Assembly (NCBI GenBank): GCA_030696545.1
Contig: JAUYSA010000233.1
Span: 1-22,918 of the forward strand
Length of the DNA: 22,918 nt
Reading direction: 5' to 3'
DNA from: Hyphomonadaceae bacterium
GTDB taxonomy: Bacteria > Pseudomonadota > Alphaproteobacteria > Caulobacterales > Hyphomonadaceae
This document shows, in pieces, positions 15,647 through 22,364 of this stretch (position 1 is its first letter; the number at the start of each line of letters is the position of its first letter). The notes below the pieces were generated by a model. The model did no database searches. It was not told the DNA's origin and saw only the letters and a list, made by a program, of their open reading frames with translations. A program made the position numbers and the translations under genes.

Positions 15647-15919
15647 ATGGCGCGAGTTGGATTCGACAAAACGGACCCTGATCAGCCTGCGACCAAGAAC
15701 ATTTCGGTGCAGAGCGCGCGTCAGGGACAGAACGTAAAGGGCATGATCTGGGTTTTGGTCGTTAGCATCGTTCTGATCGTTGCTGCCTACGCCGTGATGT
15801 TGAGCCTGCAGGCCGAGCCGGTGACACCAGGCAATCGCGCAGTTGAGGATGTTGCCCCAACGGCCGCGTCGAGCGGACCCGCACCAGCAGTTCCGGAAAC
15901 TGCGCAGTCTCCCTCCTGA
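15647..15919 (+). CDS. Small single-helix membrane protein, hypothetical (90 aa)
   Basis: This 90-residue protein has a strong ribosome site (AGGAGGA at 15634-15640) before the ATG at 15647. Residues 1-31 are polar (MARVGFDKTDPDQPATKNIS). One transmembrane helix spans about 32-55 (GMIWVLVVSIVLIVAAYAVML). The tail of about 35 residues is rich in Pro, Ala and Glu. By the positive-inside rule, the N-terminus should be cytoplasmic and the tail periplasmic. I do not recognise a named family. A possible EcfG promoter upstream would make it a general stress response member. It lies 87 bases after udk, so it is probably a separate unit. Confidence 0.75.
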   Translation: MARVGFDKTDPDQPATKNISVQSARQGQNVKGMIWVLVVSIVLIVAAYAVMLSLQAEPVTPGNRAVEDVAPTAASSGPAPAVPETAQSPS

Positions 15920-16130
15920 AGCGCAGATCGGGTGTTGCCGCTCGCGAAGCCGTGACTTAGGTTACATTCCAGAGCCTGAAGGCGTAAACGCCAAAACGGC
16001 CCCTCCCCATCGAGCATCCTCCCTGTGCGGGCGCGCATAAGCCCGCGAGTTGCGGCATGCGGCGAGCAATCGCCCACGTCGCGTGGCCGGATAAAGCGCA
16101 TAGGCGCGGTCCGGAGGTGAGGAGATTGAG

Positions 16131-16373
16131 ATGGGCTCGCAGAATTCAGTTCATGACGTCGGCTCCGATGCCGCGCCAACGCTACAAGTCGGCGACAATC
16201 TGCGCGGGATTTGCGTCGTGCTGATCGGCGCCGCCGGACTTTGCGGTCTGGCCTTTGGAGCCATGCAATTGCTTACTTCGCCAGATGGCTGGGTAATGAA
16301 GGCCGCCAACCAGGCAATGACGACGGCCCAGCAGGGAACGCTGGCGTCCTACGACATCGCTGACACCCACTAA
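16131..16373 (+). CDS. Small single-helix membrane protein, hypothetical (80 aa)
   Basis: This 80-residue frame starts at ATG 16131 after a purine-rich stretch with GGAGGTGAGGAG (16114-16125), a strong Shine-Dalgarno region. The N-terminal 24 residues are polar. One hydrophobic helix lies at about 25-48 (GICVVLIGAAGLCGLAFGAMQLL). The C-terminal 30 residues are polar and Ala/Gln/Thr rich. No family is recognised. It is separated from the previous small membrane gene by 211 bases, which hold only two modest inverted repeats (GGCGT/ACGCC and GCGGGC/GCCCGC). It ends 4 bases from the convergent fabI stop. Confidence 0.6.
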   Translation: MGSQNSVHDVGSDAAPTLQVGDNLRGICVVLIGAAGLCGLAFGAMQLLTSPDGWVMKAANQAMTTAQQGTLASYDIADTH

Positions 16374-16377
16374 CGTC

Positions 16378-17211
16378 TCAGGCGCCTGTCGGACCGTTGC
16401 CGCCGTCCTGAAGGTCGGGAACGCCGACAATGTGGAAGCCCGCGTCCACATGCACGATCTCGCCTGTGATCGAGCGGCCGAGCGGAGACAGCAGGTAAAG
16501 CGCGCAGCCTGCAACGCCTTCCATAGAGGTATCTTCCTTAAGCAGCGACCAGTCGCGGCCGGTGCTCATAAGCGTCTTGCCGCCCTTGATGCCCGCCATG
16601 GCGAGCGTACGCATCGGACCTGCAGAGATTGCGTTAACACGAATTCCTTTGACGCCGAGATCGCGCGCCGCATAGCGGGTCGCGGCTTCAAGGCCAGCCT
16701 TGGCGACGCCCATCACGTTGTAGGAAGGGACAACACGTTCCGCCCCCAGATAGGTCATCGAGACGATCGAGCCGCCGGGGTTCATGATCTCCGAGGCGCG
16801 GCGCGCGGAATCGACGAACGAGAATACCGAAATATCCATCGCGCGGCGGAAGCCTTCGCGGGTTGTGTTGGCGACGAAGGAACCCTGCAGTTCGTCCTTT
16901 CCGGCGAAGGCGATGGCATGCACGAGGAAGTCGATCGTGCCGTACTTGGCCTTGAGCTGGGCGAAGGCTGAATCCATCTCGGCGTCGTTGGTGACGTCGG
17001 CCGAGATCATCGTGTTCATGCCGATCGACTCGATCAGCGGGCGCACTCGCCGTTCCAGTGCTTCACCCTGATAGGTGAAGGCAATGTCGGCCCCTTGGGC
17101 GGCCAGTTGCTGGGCGATGCCCCAGGCAATGGACTTGTCATTCGCGACGCCCATGATGAGCCCGCGCTTGCCCTTCATCAGATCGCCTGCGGGAAAGGTC
17201 CAATCGGCCAT
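16378..17211 (-). CDS. fabI: Enoyl-[acyl-carrier-protein] reductase (NADH) FabI
   Basis: FabI reduces trans-2-enoyl-ACP, the last step of each fatty acid elongation round, and is the target of triclosan-type inhibitors. The 277-residue product has the FabI-type cofactor motif GVANDKSIAWGIA (21-33) and the catalytic set Tyr154, Tyr164 and Lys171 (TYLG and SYNVMGVAK), spaced as in E. coli FabI. AISAGPMRTLA and HVDAGFHIVG are also typical. I prefer the ATG at 17211, which has GGAG 7 bases upstream. The longer form from 17268 would run through the promoter-like TTGACT. It lies on the same strand as fabB-fabA, but two opposite-strand genes separate them. Confidence 0.95.
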   Translation of the reverse strand: MADWTFPAGDLMKGKRGLIMGVANDKSIAWGIAQQLAAQGADIAFTYQGEALERRVRPLIESIGMNTMISADVTNDAEMDSAFAQLKAKYGTIDFLVHAIAFAGKDELQGSFVANTTREGFRRAMDISVFSFVDSARRASEIMNPGGSIVSMTYLGAERVVPSYNVMGVAKAGLEAATRYAARDLGVKGIRVNAISAGPMRTLAMAGIKGGKTLMSTGRDWSLLKEDTSMEGVAGCALYLLSPLGRSITGEIVHVDAGFHIVGVPDLQDGGNGPTGA

Positions 17212-17239
17212 GGGAAAGCTCCGGTATCTTCCTGTTGGC

Positions 17240-17268
17240 GGGGTAGGGGCGTGCGCCGGGGCAGTCAA
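17240..17268 (-). promoter_or_regulatory. Possible fabI promoter
   Basis: On the minus strand TTGACT (17268-17263) is followed after 17 bases by TACCCC (17245-17240). The -35 is good and the -10 is poor. It sits about 30 bases before the fabI start and its -35 lies inside the inverted repeat at 17255-17281. Confidence 0.35.
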
Positions 17269-17281
17269 GCATTGCCCCGGC
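17255..17281. promoter_or_regulatory. 27-bp inverted repeat in the fabI / AAA+ divergent promoter region
   Basis: A perfect 9-bp inverted repeat, GCCGGGGCA (17255-17263) and TGCCCCGGC (17273-17281), has a 9-base spacer that includes most of the fabI -35. It is a candidate operator for fabI, for the divergent AAA+ gene, or for both. It could also be a hairpin in the fabI leader if transcription starts further upstream. A second smaller inverted repeat, ATCAGC/GCTGAT, lies at 17298-17312, just before the AAA+ start. Confidence 0.5.
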
Positions 17282-17326
17282 GTTGCCGGGCCTTAAGATC
17301 AGCCCAGCTGATAAAAGGGTGGGACG

Positions 17327-18649
17327 TTGAGCGAACTCGGCGATTTGATTGAAGCTGCCAGCTTGTCTCCCGGCAAAAGCGGGCTGCTGCGCGCCGTGAT
17401 CCGCGCGTCGAAGGAAGCCGTTGAGCCGGAAGAGGCCACTCGCTGGCTCTCCGGTGTTGAGCCCGCACAATACGATATTGATGCACGGATCATGGCGGCG
17501 GAGTTCCTGGGCGAGCAAGGCGAGGTATCGGCCGCTGTCCGCTGGGCCGTTGGTGACGATCCGGGATTGTGCGTCATGCGTGCGCGCATCCTGCTTGCGG
17601 CCGGGCGTGCGGGCGAAGCGGCGCAAGCCTATCGTACAGGCGTGATTGCGAATCCTGAATTGCGCGACGAAGAACTGGACGCCGCGCTCGCGCCGAAGCA
17701 GGCGACGACCGCAAGCAATGTCGTCAATCTGCGCGGCGGCCGCTCGGCGCCGGAGTCAGATGGCGATGCGCCCGTCAATCGTACGGGGCGTGATGCGAAA
17801 ACGTTCGCGGATGTTGGTGGCCTCGACGAAGTGAAGAAAGATATCTCGCGCAAGATCATTCAGCCTTTTCGTAACCCGTCCCTGTTTTCGAAGTTCAAGC
17901 GCAAGGCCGGCGGCGGTGTTCTGCTTTACGGTCCTCCCGGTTGCGGCAAGACCATGATCGCGCGAGCGACGGCGGGCGAGGTCGGCGCCAGCTTCATCTC
18001 GATCGAGATCGCCGAAGTGCTCGACATGTACATCGGCCAGTCCGAGAAACGTCTTGCGAATGTGTTTGAGAATGCGCGCAGCTCAAAGCCAGCCGTGCTC
18101 TTCTTCGACGAGATCGAAGCTTTGGCGGCGCGCCGCCGCTTTGGCCATGCGGATCATGGCGCGAGCCTCGTATCGATATTCCTGAACGAGATGGATGGCG
18201 TGAACGCCAGCAATGAAGGAATTCTTGTCCTGGCGGCGACGAACGTTCCGTGGGCGATCGACACCGCCTTCCGCCGGCCGGGACGTTTTGATCGCGTCAT
18301 CTTCATTCCGCCGCCAGACAAGGATGCGCGCCTCGCCATTCTCGGCATGGCGATGAAGGATCGTCCGCAGGAAACGGTGAACCTCGAGCCGATCGCGCAG
18401 GCGACCTCAGGCTTTTCGGGCGCCGATCTTGTAGGCCTGATCGAAGAGGCATGCGACTTCGCCATCGAGGAAAGCCTCGACACGGGCGAAATCGCGCCGA
18501 TCAAGCAGAAGCACCTCAGCGAGGCAGCGCGCTCGCGCAAGCCGACAACGCTGGAATGGCTCTCGCAGGCGCGCAACTACGCGAAATACTCCAATGAAGG
18601 CGGACTCTATGACGATGTAACCGCCTTCCTCGACAAGCATTCGAAATAG
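17327..18649 (+). CDS. AAA+ ATPase, CDC48/FtsH-like, with helical N-terminal region
   Basis: This 440-residue protein has a single AAA+ module. The N-terminal 125 residues look like a helical-repeat (TPR-like) region and are followed by a flexible linker (about 125-155). The ATPase core starts at FADVGGLDEVKKDI. It shows Walker A GPPGCGKT (202-209), the pore-loop region VLDMYIGQSEKRL (231-243), Walker B LFFDE (258-262), sensor 1 Asn306, arginine fingers Arg317 and Arg320 in RRPGRFDR, and sensor 2 region GFSGADLVGLIEEA. It should be an active hexameric unfoldase or remodeler without a protease domain. The start is a TTG at 17327 with AGGGTGGG upstream; no ATG fits better. A TPR membrane protein follows after 9 bases. 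Function unknown. Confidence 0.88.
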   Translation: MSELGDLIEAASLSPGKSGLLRAVIRASKEAVEPEEATRWLSGVEPAQYDIDARIMAAEFLGEQGEVSAAVRWAVGDDPGLCVMRARILLAAGRAGEAAQAYRTGVIANPELRDEELDAALAPKQATTASNVVNLRGGRSAPESDGDAPVNRTGRDAKTFADVGGLDEVKKDISRKIIQPFRNPSLFSKFKRKAGGGVLLYGPPGCGKTMIARATAGEVGASFISIEIAEVLDMYIGQSEKRLANVFENARSSKPAVLFFDEIEALAARRRFGHADHGASLVSIFLNEMDGVNASNEGILVLAATNVPWAIDTAFRRPGRFDRVIFIPPPDKDARLAILGMAMKDRPQETVNLEPIAQATSGFSGADLVGLIEEACDFAIEESLDTGEIAPIKQKHLSEAARSRKPTTLEWLSQARNYAKYSNEGGLYDDVTAFLDKHSK

Positions 18650-18658
18650 GCGGCGGGC

Positions 18659-19612
18659 ATGGACGCGTTCGAGCGCGCCGCCAGTGAAAGCGCCGCCCTG
18701 GCCCTGATCCGGGCCGGCAATCTCGGCGGGGCGGAAAGCCGACTTCGCGCGATGCTGTCGGAGAATCCCAACGATGCGCGGGCGCTTGCGCTTATGGCGC
18801 ACTGCAATCTCAGCCGAGACGAGGACAAGATAGCGCTGAAGCTCGCGCGCGAAGCAGCAGGCATCGATCCCGATGACGAAATGGTTCGTCACATACTGAC
18901 GGGAGCATTGCTGGCAAATAGGCAGTACAAGGAAGCCGAGAGCGTTGCCGAAACTCTGACGGCGGATGATCCGCATGACAGCGGCGCGCTGTTCCGCCTC
19001 GCCATCGCTCGCGCCGGACAGAAGGACAATATCGGCGCGCGCTATCTGTTTGATGAAGCCGAGGAAATGGTTGGCGATGATGTGTTCGACCTGATCAATC
19101 TTGCGCGGTTGCGGTTGAGCGAATGGAATTATGCGTCCGCCGCCGCGCTTGCCCAGCGCGCCCTGGCGCTTGACCCCAATCAGAGTGAAGTCTTTCGCAT
19201 TCTCGGCGAATGCGAACTGGCCTTGAAGAGGCCGCTGGACGCCTACGAGCTTGCGCTTGAGGCCCTGCGCATCTCGCCCAGCGACCGCCAGATCATGCGG
19301 CTGATGGTGCGTGCGCGTGCGCGGCGAAGCGCGTTTTTGCGCCCTTTTCTCGCTGGCGTGGACTGGATTGTCGAAATGGACCGGCGCGGGCTCGTTATCG
19401 TGCCGCTTCTGATTGCGGTTGTTGGCGCGATTTGGGCTGTCTCGGTGATCTATGACCTGGCGCGCATCGAGGCCGGACAGTCGCCCGCCATACTTTTCTC
19501 AGTCGGGCTAGGCGTCGTATTTATCTACGGCGGCGTGAGCTATGCCACAGCCATACGCGCGCGGTCGCAGATCCACCGCGATCTCAAGCGCGTCGCGCTG
19601 CCGGATTTCTGA
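18659..19612 (+). CDS. TPR-repeat membrane protein paired with the AAA+ ATPase
   Basis: This 317-residue protein has tetratricopeptide-like repeats over about 14-215, with typical spacing of Ala and hydrophobic pairs and a Pro after each unit (AGIDPDDE, LALDPNQSEVF, LRISPSDR). Two transmembrane helices follow near the C-terminus (about 244-266 and 276-297). The large N-terminal TPR region is therefore probably cytoplasmic, and the last 20 residues (RSQIHRDLKRVALPDF) return to the cytoplasm. It starts 9 bases after the AAA+ gene, so the pair should be co-translated. The likely role is a membrane docking platform or adaptor for the ATPase; this is inference from pairing. It ends 17 bases from the convergent fabB. 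Confidence 0.85.
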   Translation: MDAFERAASESAALALIRAGNLGGAESRLRAMLSENPNDARALALMAHCNLSRDEDKIALKLAREAAGIDPDDEMVRHILTGALLANRQYKEAESVAETLTADDPHDSGALFRLAIARAGQKDNIGARYLFDEAEEMVGDDVFDLINLARLRLSEWNYASAAALAQRALALDPNQSEVFRILGECELALKRPLDAYELALEALRISPSDRQIMRLMVRARARRSAFLRPFLAGVDWIVEMDRRGLVIVPLLIAVVGAIWAVSVIYDLARIEAGQSPAILFSVGLGVVFIYGGVSYATAIRARSQIHRDLKRVALPDF

Positions 19613-19629
19613 CGACGAATCGCTTTCGC

Positions 19630-20871
19630 CTAGATCTTCGCGACCATCACGGAGCCGTTCGTTCCGCCGAAGCCGAACGAGTTCGACATCACCATCTTGA
19701 TGACGGCTTCGCGCGCCTCGCGGATGATGTTGACGCCGTAGGCAAGCGGGTCGAGCTTGTCGATGTTGATGGAGGGAGCGACGAATTTCTCTTTCATCAT
19801 GATCAGCGAATAGATCAGCTCCTGCACGCCGGCGCCGCCTAGCGAGTGGCCGGTCATCGACTTGGTGGCCGAGATCATCGGCTGATCGGCGGCGGCCTGT
19901 CCGAAGACTTCACGAACGGCTTCAAGCTCCTTCATGTCGCCAACCGGCGTGGAGGTCGCGTGCGGGTTCAGATAGTCGGGCGCGCGGCCCGCCTGGCTCA
20001 TCGCGAGGCGCATGGCGCGAACAGCGCCTTCGCCTGACGGGGCGACCATGTCGAAGCCATCCGAGGTCGCGCCATAGCCGGCGATTTCGCCATAGATGGT
20101 CGCGCCACGGCGCTTGGCGTGCTCGTACTCTTCCAGCACGAGCATTCCGGCGCCGCCTGCGATCACGAAGCCATCGCGATCGGCATCATACGCGCGCGAG
20201 GCGCGGTGTGGCTCTGAATTGTACTTCGACGACATCGCGCCGAGGCCATCGAAGAGGGCGGAGAGCGTCCAGTCGAGTTCTTCGCCGCCGCCGGCGAACA
20301 TCACGTCCTGCTTACCCCACTGGATCTGTTCAGTTGCAGCGCCAACGCAATGCAGCGACGTCGTGCAGGCGGATGAGATCGAATAGTTCACGCCGAGAAT
20401 CTTGAAGAGTGTGGAGAGCGTCGCCGATGCGGTCGAGGACATGGCTTTCGGCACCGCGAACGGCCCGATGCGGCGGGGTGAGCCTTTTTCACGGGTGGAG
20501 TCAGCTGCGGCCACGATGGCGCGCGTCGAGGGACCGCCGGTGCCCACGATGAGGCCCGTGCGCGGGTTCGAGATGATGCTCTCGTCGAGGCCAGCGTCAG
20601 CGATCGCCTGCGTCATCGACATATGGCACCAGCCGGCGCCATCGCCCATGAAGCGCATTGCGCGCTTGTCGACATGGTCTTCCGGCATGGCGTTAGGCTT
20701 GCCGGCGATCTGGGACTTGAAGCCCTTGTCGGCGTAGTCCTGAATGAAGCTGATGCCCGACTTGCCCTGCTTGAGACTGTCGCTGACTTCGCGAATCGTG
20801 TCGCCGATCGAGGACACGATGCCCATGCCCGTGACGACTACCCGGCGAAGATCTGGGCCGTTGGCGGCCAT
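19630..20871 (-). CDS. fabB: Beta-ketoacyl-[acyl-carrier-protein] synthase I (FabB)
   Basis: FabB condenses malonyl-ACP with acyl-ACP and elongates the cis-3-decenoyl chain made by FabA, a required step in anaerobic-type unsaturated fatty acid synthesis. The 413 residues match the family. The Cys-His-His triad is present: Cys169 in SSACTTSLH, His304 in NPHATSTPVGD, and His342 in GHSLGG. The C-terminus FGFGGTNGSVMV is typical. GGGAG lies upstream of the ATG at 20871. It sits 62 bases after fabA on the same strand; a 7-bp hairpin lies in this gap. I prefer FabB over FabF because of the fabA neighbour and the SSACTTS context. Confidence 0.94.
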   Translation of the reverse strand: MAANGPDLRRVVVTGMGIVSSIGDTIREVSDSLKQGKSGISFIQDYADKGFKSQIAGKPNAMPEDHVDKRAMRFMGDGAGWCHMSMTQAIADAGLDESIISNPRTGLIVGTGGPSTRAIVAAADSTREKGSPRRIGPFAVPKAMSSTASATLSTLFKILGVNYSISSACTTSLHCVGAATEQIQWGKQDVMFAGGGEELDWTLSALFDGLGAMSSKYNSEPHRASRAYDADRDGFVIAGGAGMLVLEEYEHAKRRGATIYGEIAGYGATSDGFDMVAPSGEGAVRAMRLAMSQAGRAPDYLNPHATSTPVGDMKELEAVREVFGQAAADQPMISATKSMTGHSLGGAGVQELIYSLIMMKEKFVAPSINIDKLDPLAYGVNIIREAREAVIKMVMSNSFGFGGTNGSVMVAKI

Positions 20872-20899
20872 GGCGTGCAGCTCCCTGATGAACCTCGTG

Positions 20900-20918
20900 A
20901 CGCCGCTTCGGGCGGCGT
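20900..20918 (-). repeat. Hairpin between fabA and fabB
   Basis: A perfect 7-bp stem (20900-20906 with 20912-20918) with a 5-base loop lies in the 62-base gap of the fabA-fabB transcript. No T-run follows in the direction of transcription, so it is probably not a terminator. It could stabilise mRNA or tune the ratio of the two proteins. Confidence 0.45.
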
Positions 20919-20933
20919 ACCCAGAACCTTTTT

Positions 20934-21473
20934 TTACGCGGCAGTCGCGATCAAGCCAACTTTCATGTCCTTGGCCTGGTAAATCTTTTCGCCATCCAGA
21001 AACACAGTCCCGTCAGCAATGCCCATCGTCAGATGGGAGCGAATCGCGCGGCGAATGTCGATCTCGTACCTGACCAGTTTCTTGTCCGGCGTAACCTGCC
21101 CGGTGAATTTGCACTCTCCGACGCCAAGCGCGCGACCTTTTCCGGGAGAGCCGGACCAGCCGAGCCAGAAGCCGACCAGCTGCCACATTGCGTCAAGTCC
21201 GAGGCAGCCAGGCATCACGGGATCCCCCGGGAAGTGGCATTTGAAGAACCAGAGATCGGGGTTGATATCGAGTTCCGCAACGATATGGCCGCGTTTTGCT
21301 GCGCCGCCGTCGAGCGTGATTTCTTGGATCCGGTCCAGCATCAGCATGGGCGGGCTTGGGAGCTGGGCGTTGCCAGGCCCGAAAAGCTCGCCACGGCCGC
21401 TCTTCAGCAGGTCCTCATAGCTGTAGGACGCCTGCGGCGTGTGAAAAGCGTGGGGCGAGGTGGATTGCGTCAT
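20934..21473 (-). CDS. fabA: 3-hydroxydecanoyl-[acyl-carrier-protein] dehydratase/isomerase FabA
   Basis: FabA dehydrates 3-hydroxydecanoyl-ACP and isomerises the product to the cis-3 form, the branch point to unsaturated fatty acids. The 179-residue hot-dog protein has the active-site His80 in CHFPGDPVMPG and Asp94 in LGLDAMWQL, with the usual spacing of 14. E. coli FabA has 171 residues. I chose the ATG at 21473 because GGAG lies 6 bases upstream on the minus strand; the frame continues to 21524 without conserved residues. It is the promoter-proximal gene of a fabA-fabB operon. A TTGAGC at about 21518-21523 (minus strand) is a weak candidate -35. Confidence 0.95.
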   Translation of the reverse strand: MTQSTSPHAFHTPQASYSYEDLLKSGRGELFGPGNAQLPSPPMLMLDRIQEITLDGGAAKRGHIVAELDINPDLWFFKCHFPGDPVMPGCLGLDAMWQLVGFWLGWSGSPGKGRALGVGECKFTGQVTPDKKLVRYEIDIRRAIRSHLTMGIADGTVFLDGEKIYQAKDMKVGLIATAA

Positions 21474-21557
21474 GAGCCGCTCCGGAAGGAGAGGCCGGTT
21501 AACACGGGGGGATAGGGGGCTCAAGCGCGCTGAACGGAACGCTGCTGCAGCAAAACC

Positions 21558-22142
21558 CTAGTGATTTCCGGGAGGCGCGGTCAGCGGGTCAGCGCCCCAG
21601 AGTTGTGCCCTGCGAATCCAGCCTTCACGTCCCTCAGCATCCACCCGGCACCAGCTGCCGGCGCAATCCGCAAGGGAAACCACGGCGCCGGCCTCGAAGC
21701 GAGCAATGTGGGCCGAACGCGGATTGTCGTCCCGGAAGATGGATCCTGCATCAGTCGTTATAGCGGTGCGTTCTGCTGCAAGCTGGGATTTGTTGACCCA
21801 AACCTCGTCGCCCATCGGATCGCGAATTTTGCGCCAGTCCTGGCTTTCGCGCACGACAACCACGGGCAGGCCGGCGCGCTGATAGGTCCAGCGTATGGGA
21901 TAATCCAGGCTTGGCCCTGCGCGGCCGTTGACCGTGTCATGCCGCAGGCTGGCATAGCGGGGCACAGGCTTGCCGGAGAAATCGCTCATCCGGGGCTCAA
22001 TGGCTTCAGGCGCATAGGCCTTGAAGCTGCCCGGCGTGAGCTGGCTCTGACCGTACGCCGCCGCGGCGCCGAAAATCTGCGCAAAGGCGAGAAAAATGAT
22101 GAGTCGAATGCGTTTTTCGCTCACGGCGCGGTGTTTCCCCAT
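21558..22142 (-). CDS. Exported bacterial SH3 domain protein
   Basis: This 194-residue protein starts with a Sec-type signal peptide (KRIRLIIFLAFAQIFGAAAAYGQS, described from residue 10 on) with likely cleavage after about residue 30. The rest consists of two bacterial SH3-like modules, about 62-122 and 125-182. The first carries the common NGRAGPSLDYPIRW motif, and each ends with a Trp-Val/Ile stretch (EVWVNKSQL and EGWIRRAQL). Such periplasmic SH3 proteins are thought to bind cell wall peptides. None of the possible starts (GTG 22184, ATG 22142, GTG 22124) has a Shine-Dalgarno site; ATG 22142 gives the best signal peptide. It diverges from the dehydrogenase gene. I recall SH3/D-2-hydroxyacid dehydrogenase neighbours in other alphaproteobacteria. 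Confidence 0.82.
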   Translation of the reverse strand: MGKHRAVSEKRIRLIIFLAFAQIFGAAAAYGQSQLTPGSFKAYAPEAIEPRMSDFSGKPVPRYASLRHDTVNGRAGPSLDYPIRWTYQRAGLPVVVVRESQDWRKIRDPMGDEVWVNKSQLAAERTAITTDAGSIFRDDNPRSAHIARFEAGAVVSLADCAGSWCRVDAEGREGWIRRAQLWGADPLTAPPGNH

Positions 22143-22277
22143 GATGGAGAGGTGTGTGGAAGGGCGGTAGGCTGACCAAAGCACGGGGTGGTGAAAGCGC
22201 GCTTAACCAACCGAGCCAAAACAGGATGAATCCCGCGTTTGCCGTATGAGTATCGTGTAGCTGACAATCAGAGCCGG

Positions 22278-22306
22278 TTGGCCCGGCGTGTTCGTCTTGC
22301 TACACC
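22278..22306 (+). promoter_or_regulatory. Predicted promoter of the D-2-hydroxyacid dehydrogenase gene (Caulobacter-type)
   Basis: TTGGCCC (22278-22284), 14 bases, then GCTACACC (22299-22306) fits the Caulobacter housekeeping consensus TTGACGS-N10-14-GCTANAWC with a few differences. It would start transcription near 22312, about 50 bases before the ATG. Confidence 0.5.
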
Positions 22307-22364
22307 GCCTGAAAGGTGAGACGGGGCAGCCCGCGCGCCAAGAACAAGAGGAACGTCCCGAGGC

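Noticed and set aside
15787..16179. Open frames on both strands across the 15920-16130 gap
   Set aside because: Neither has a ribosome site nor recognisable content, and both overlap the better supported small membrane protein genes. I see only two modest inverted repeats in the gap.
17212..17268. Longer FabI with 19 extra N-terminal residues
   Set aside because: The extension is Pro/Thr-rich and unlike FabI, it overlaps the likely promoter, and the ATG at 17211 has a proper ribosome site.
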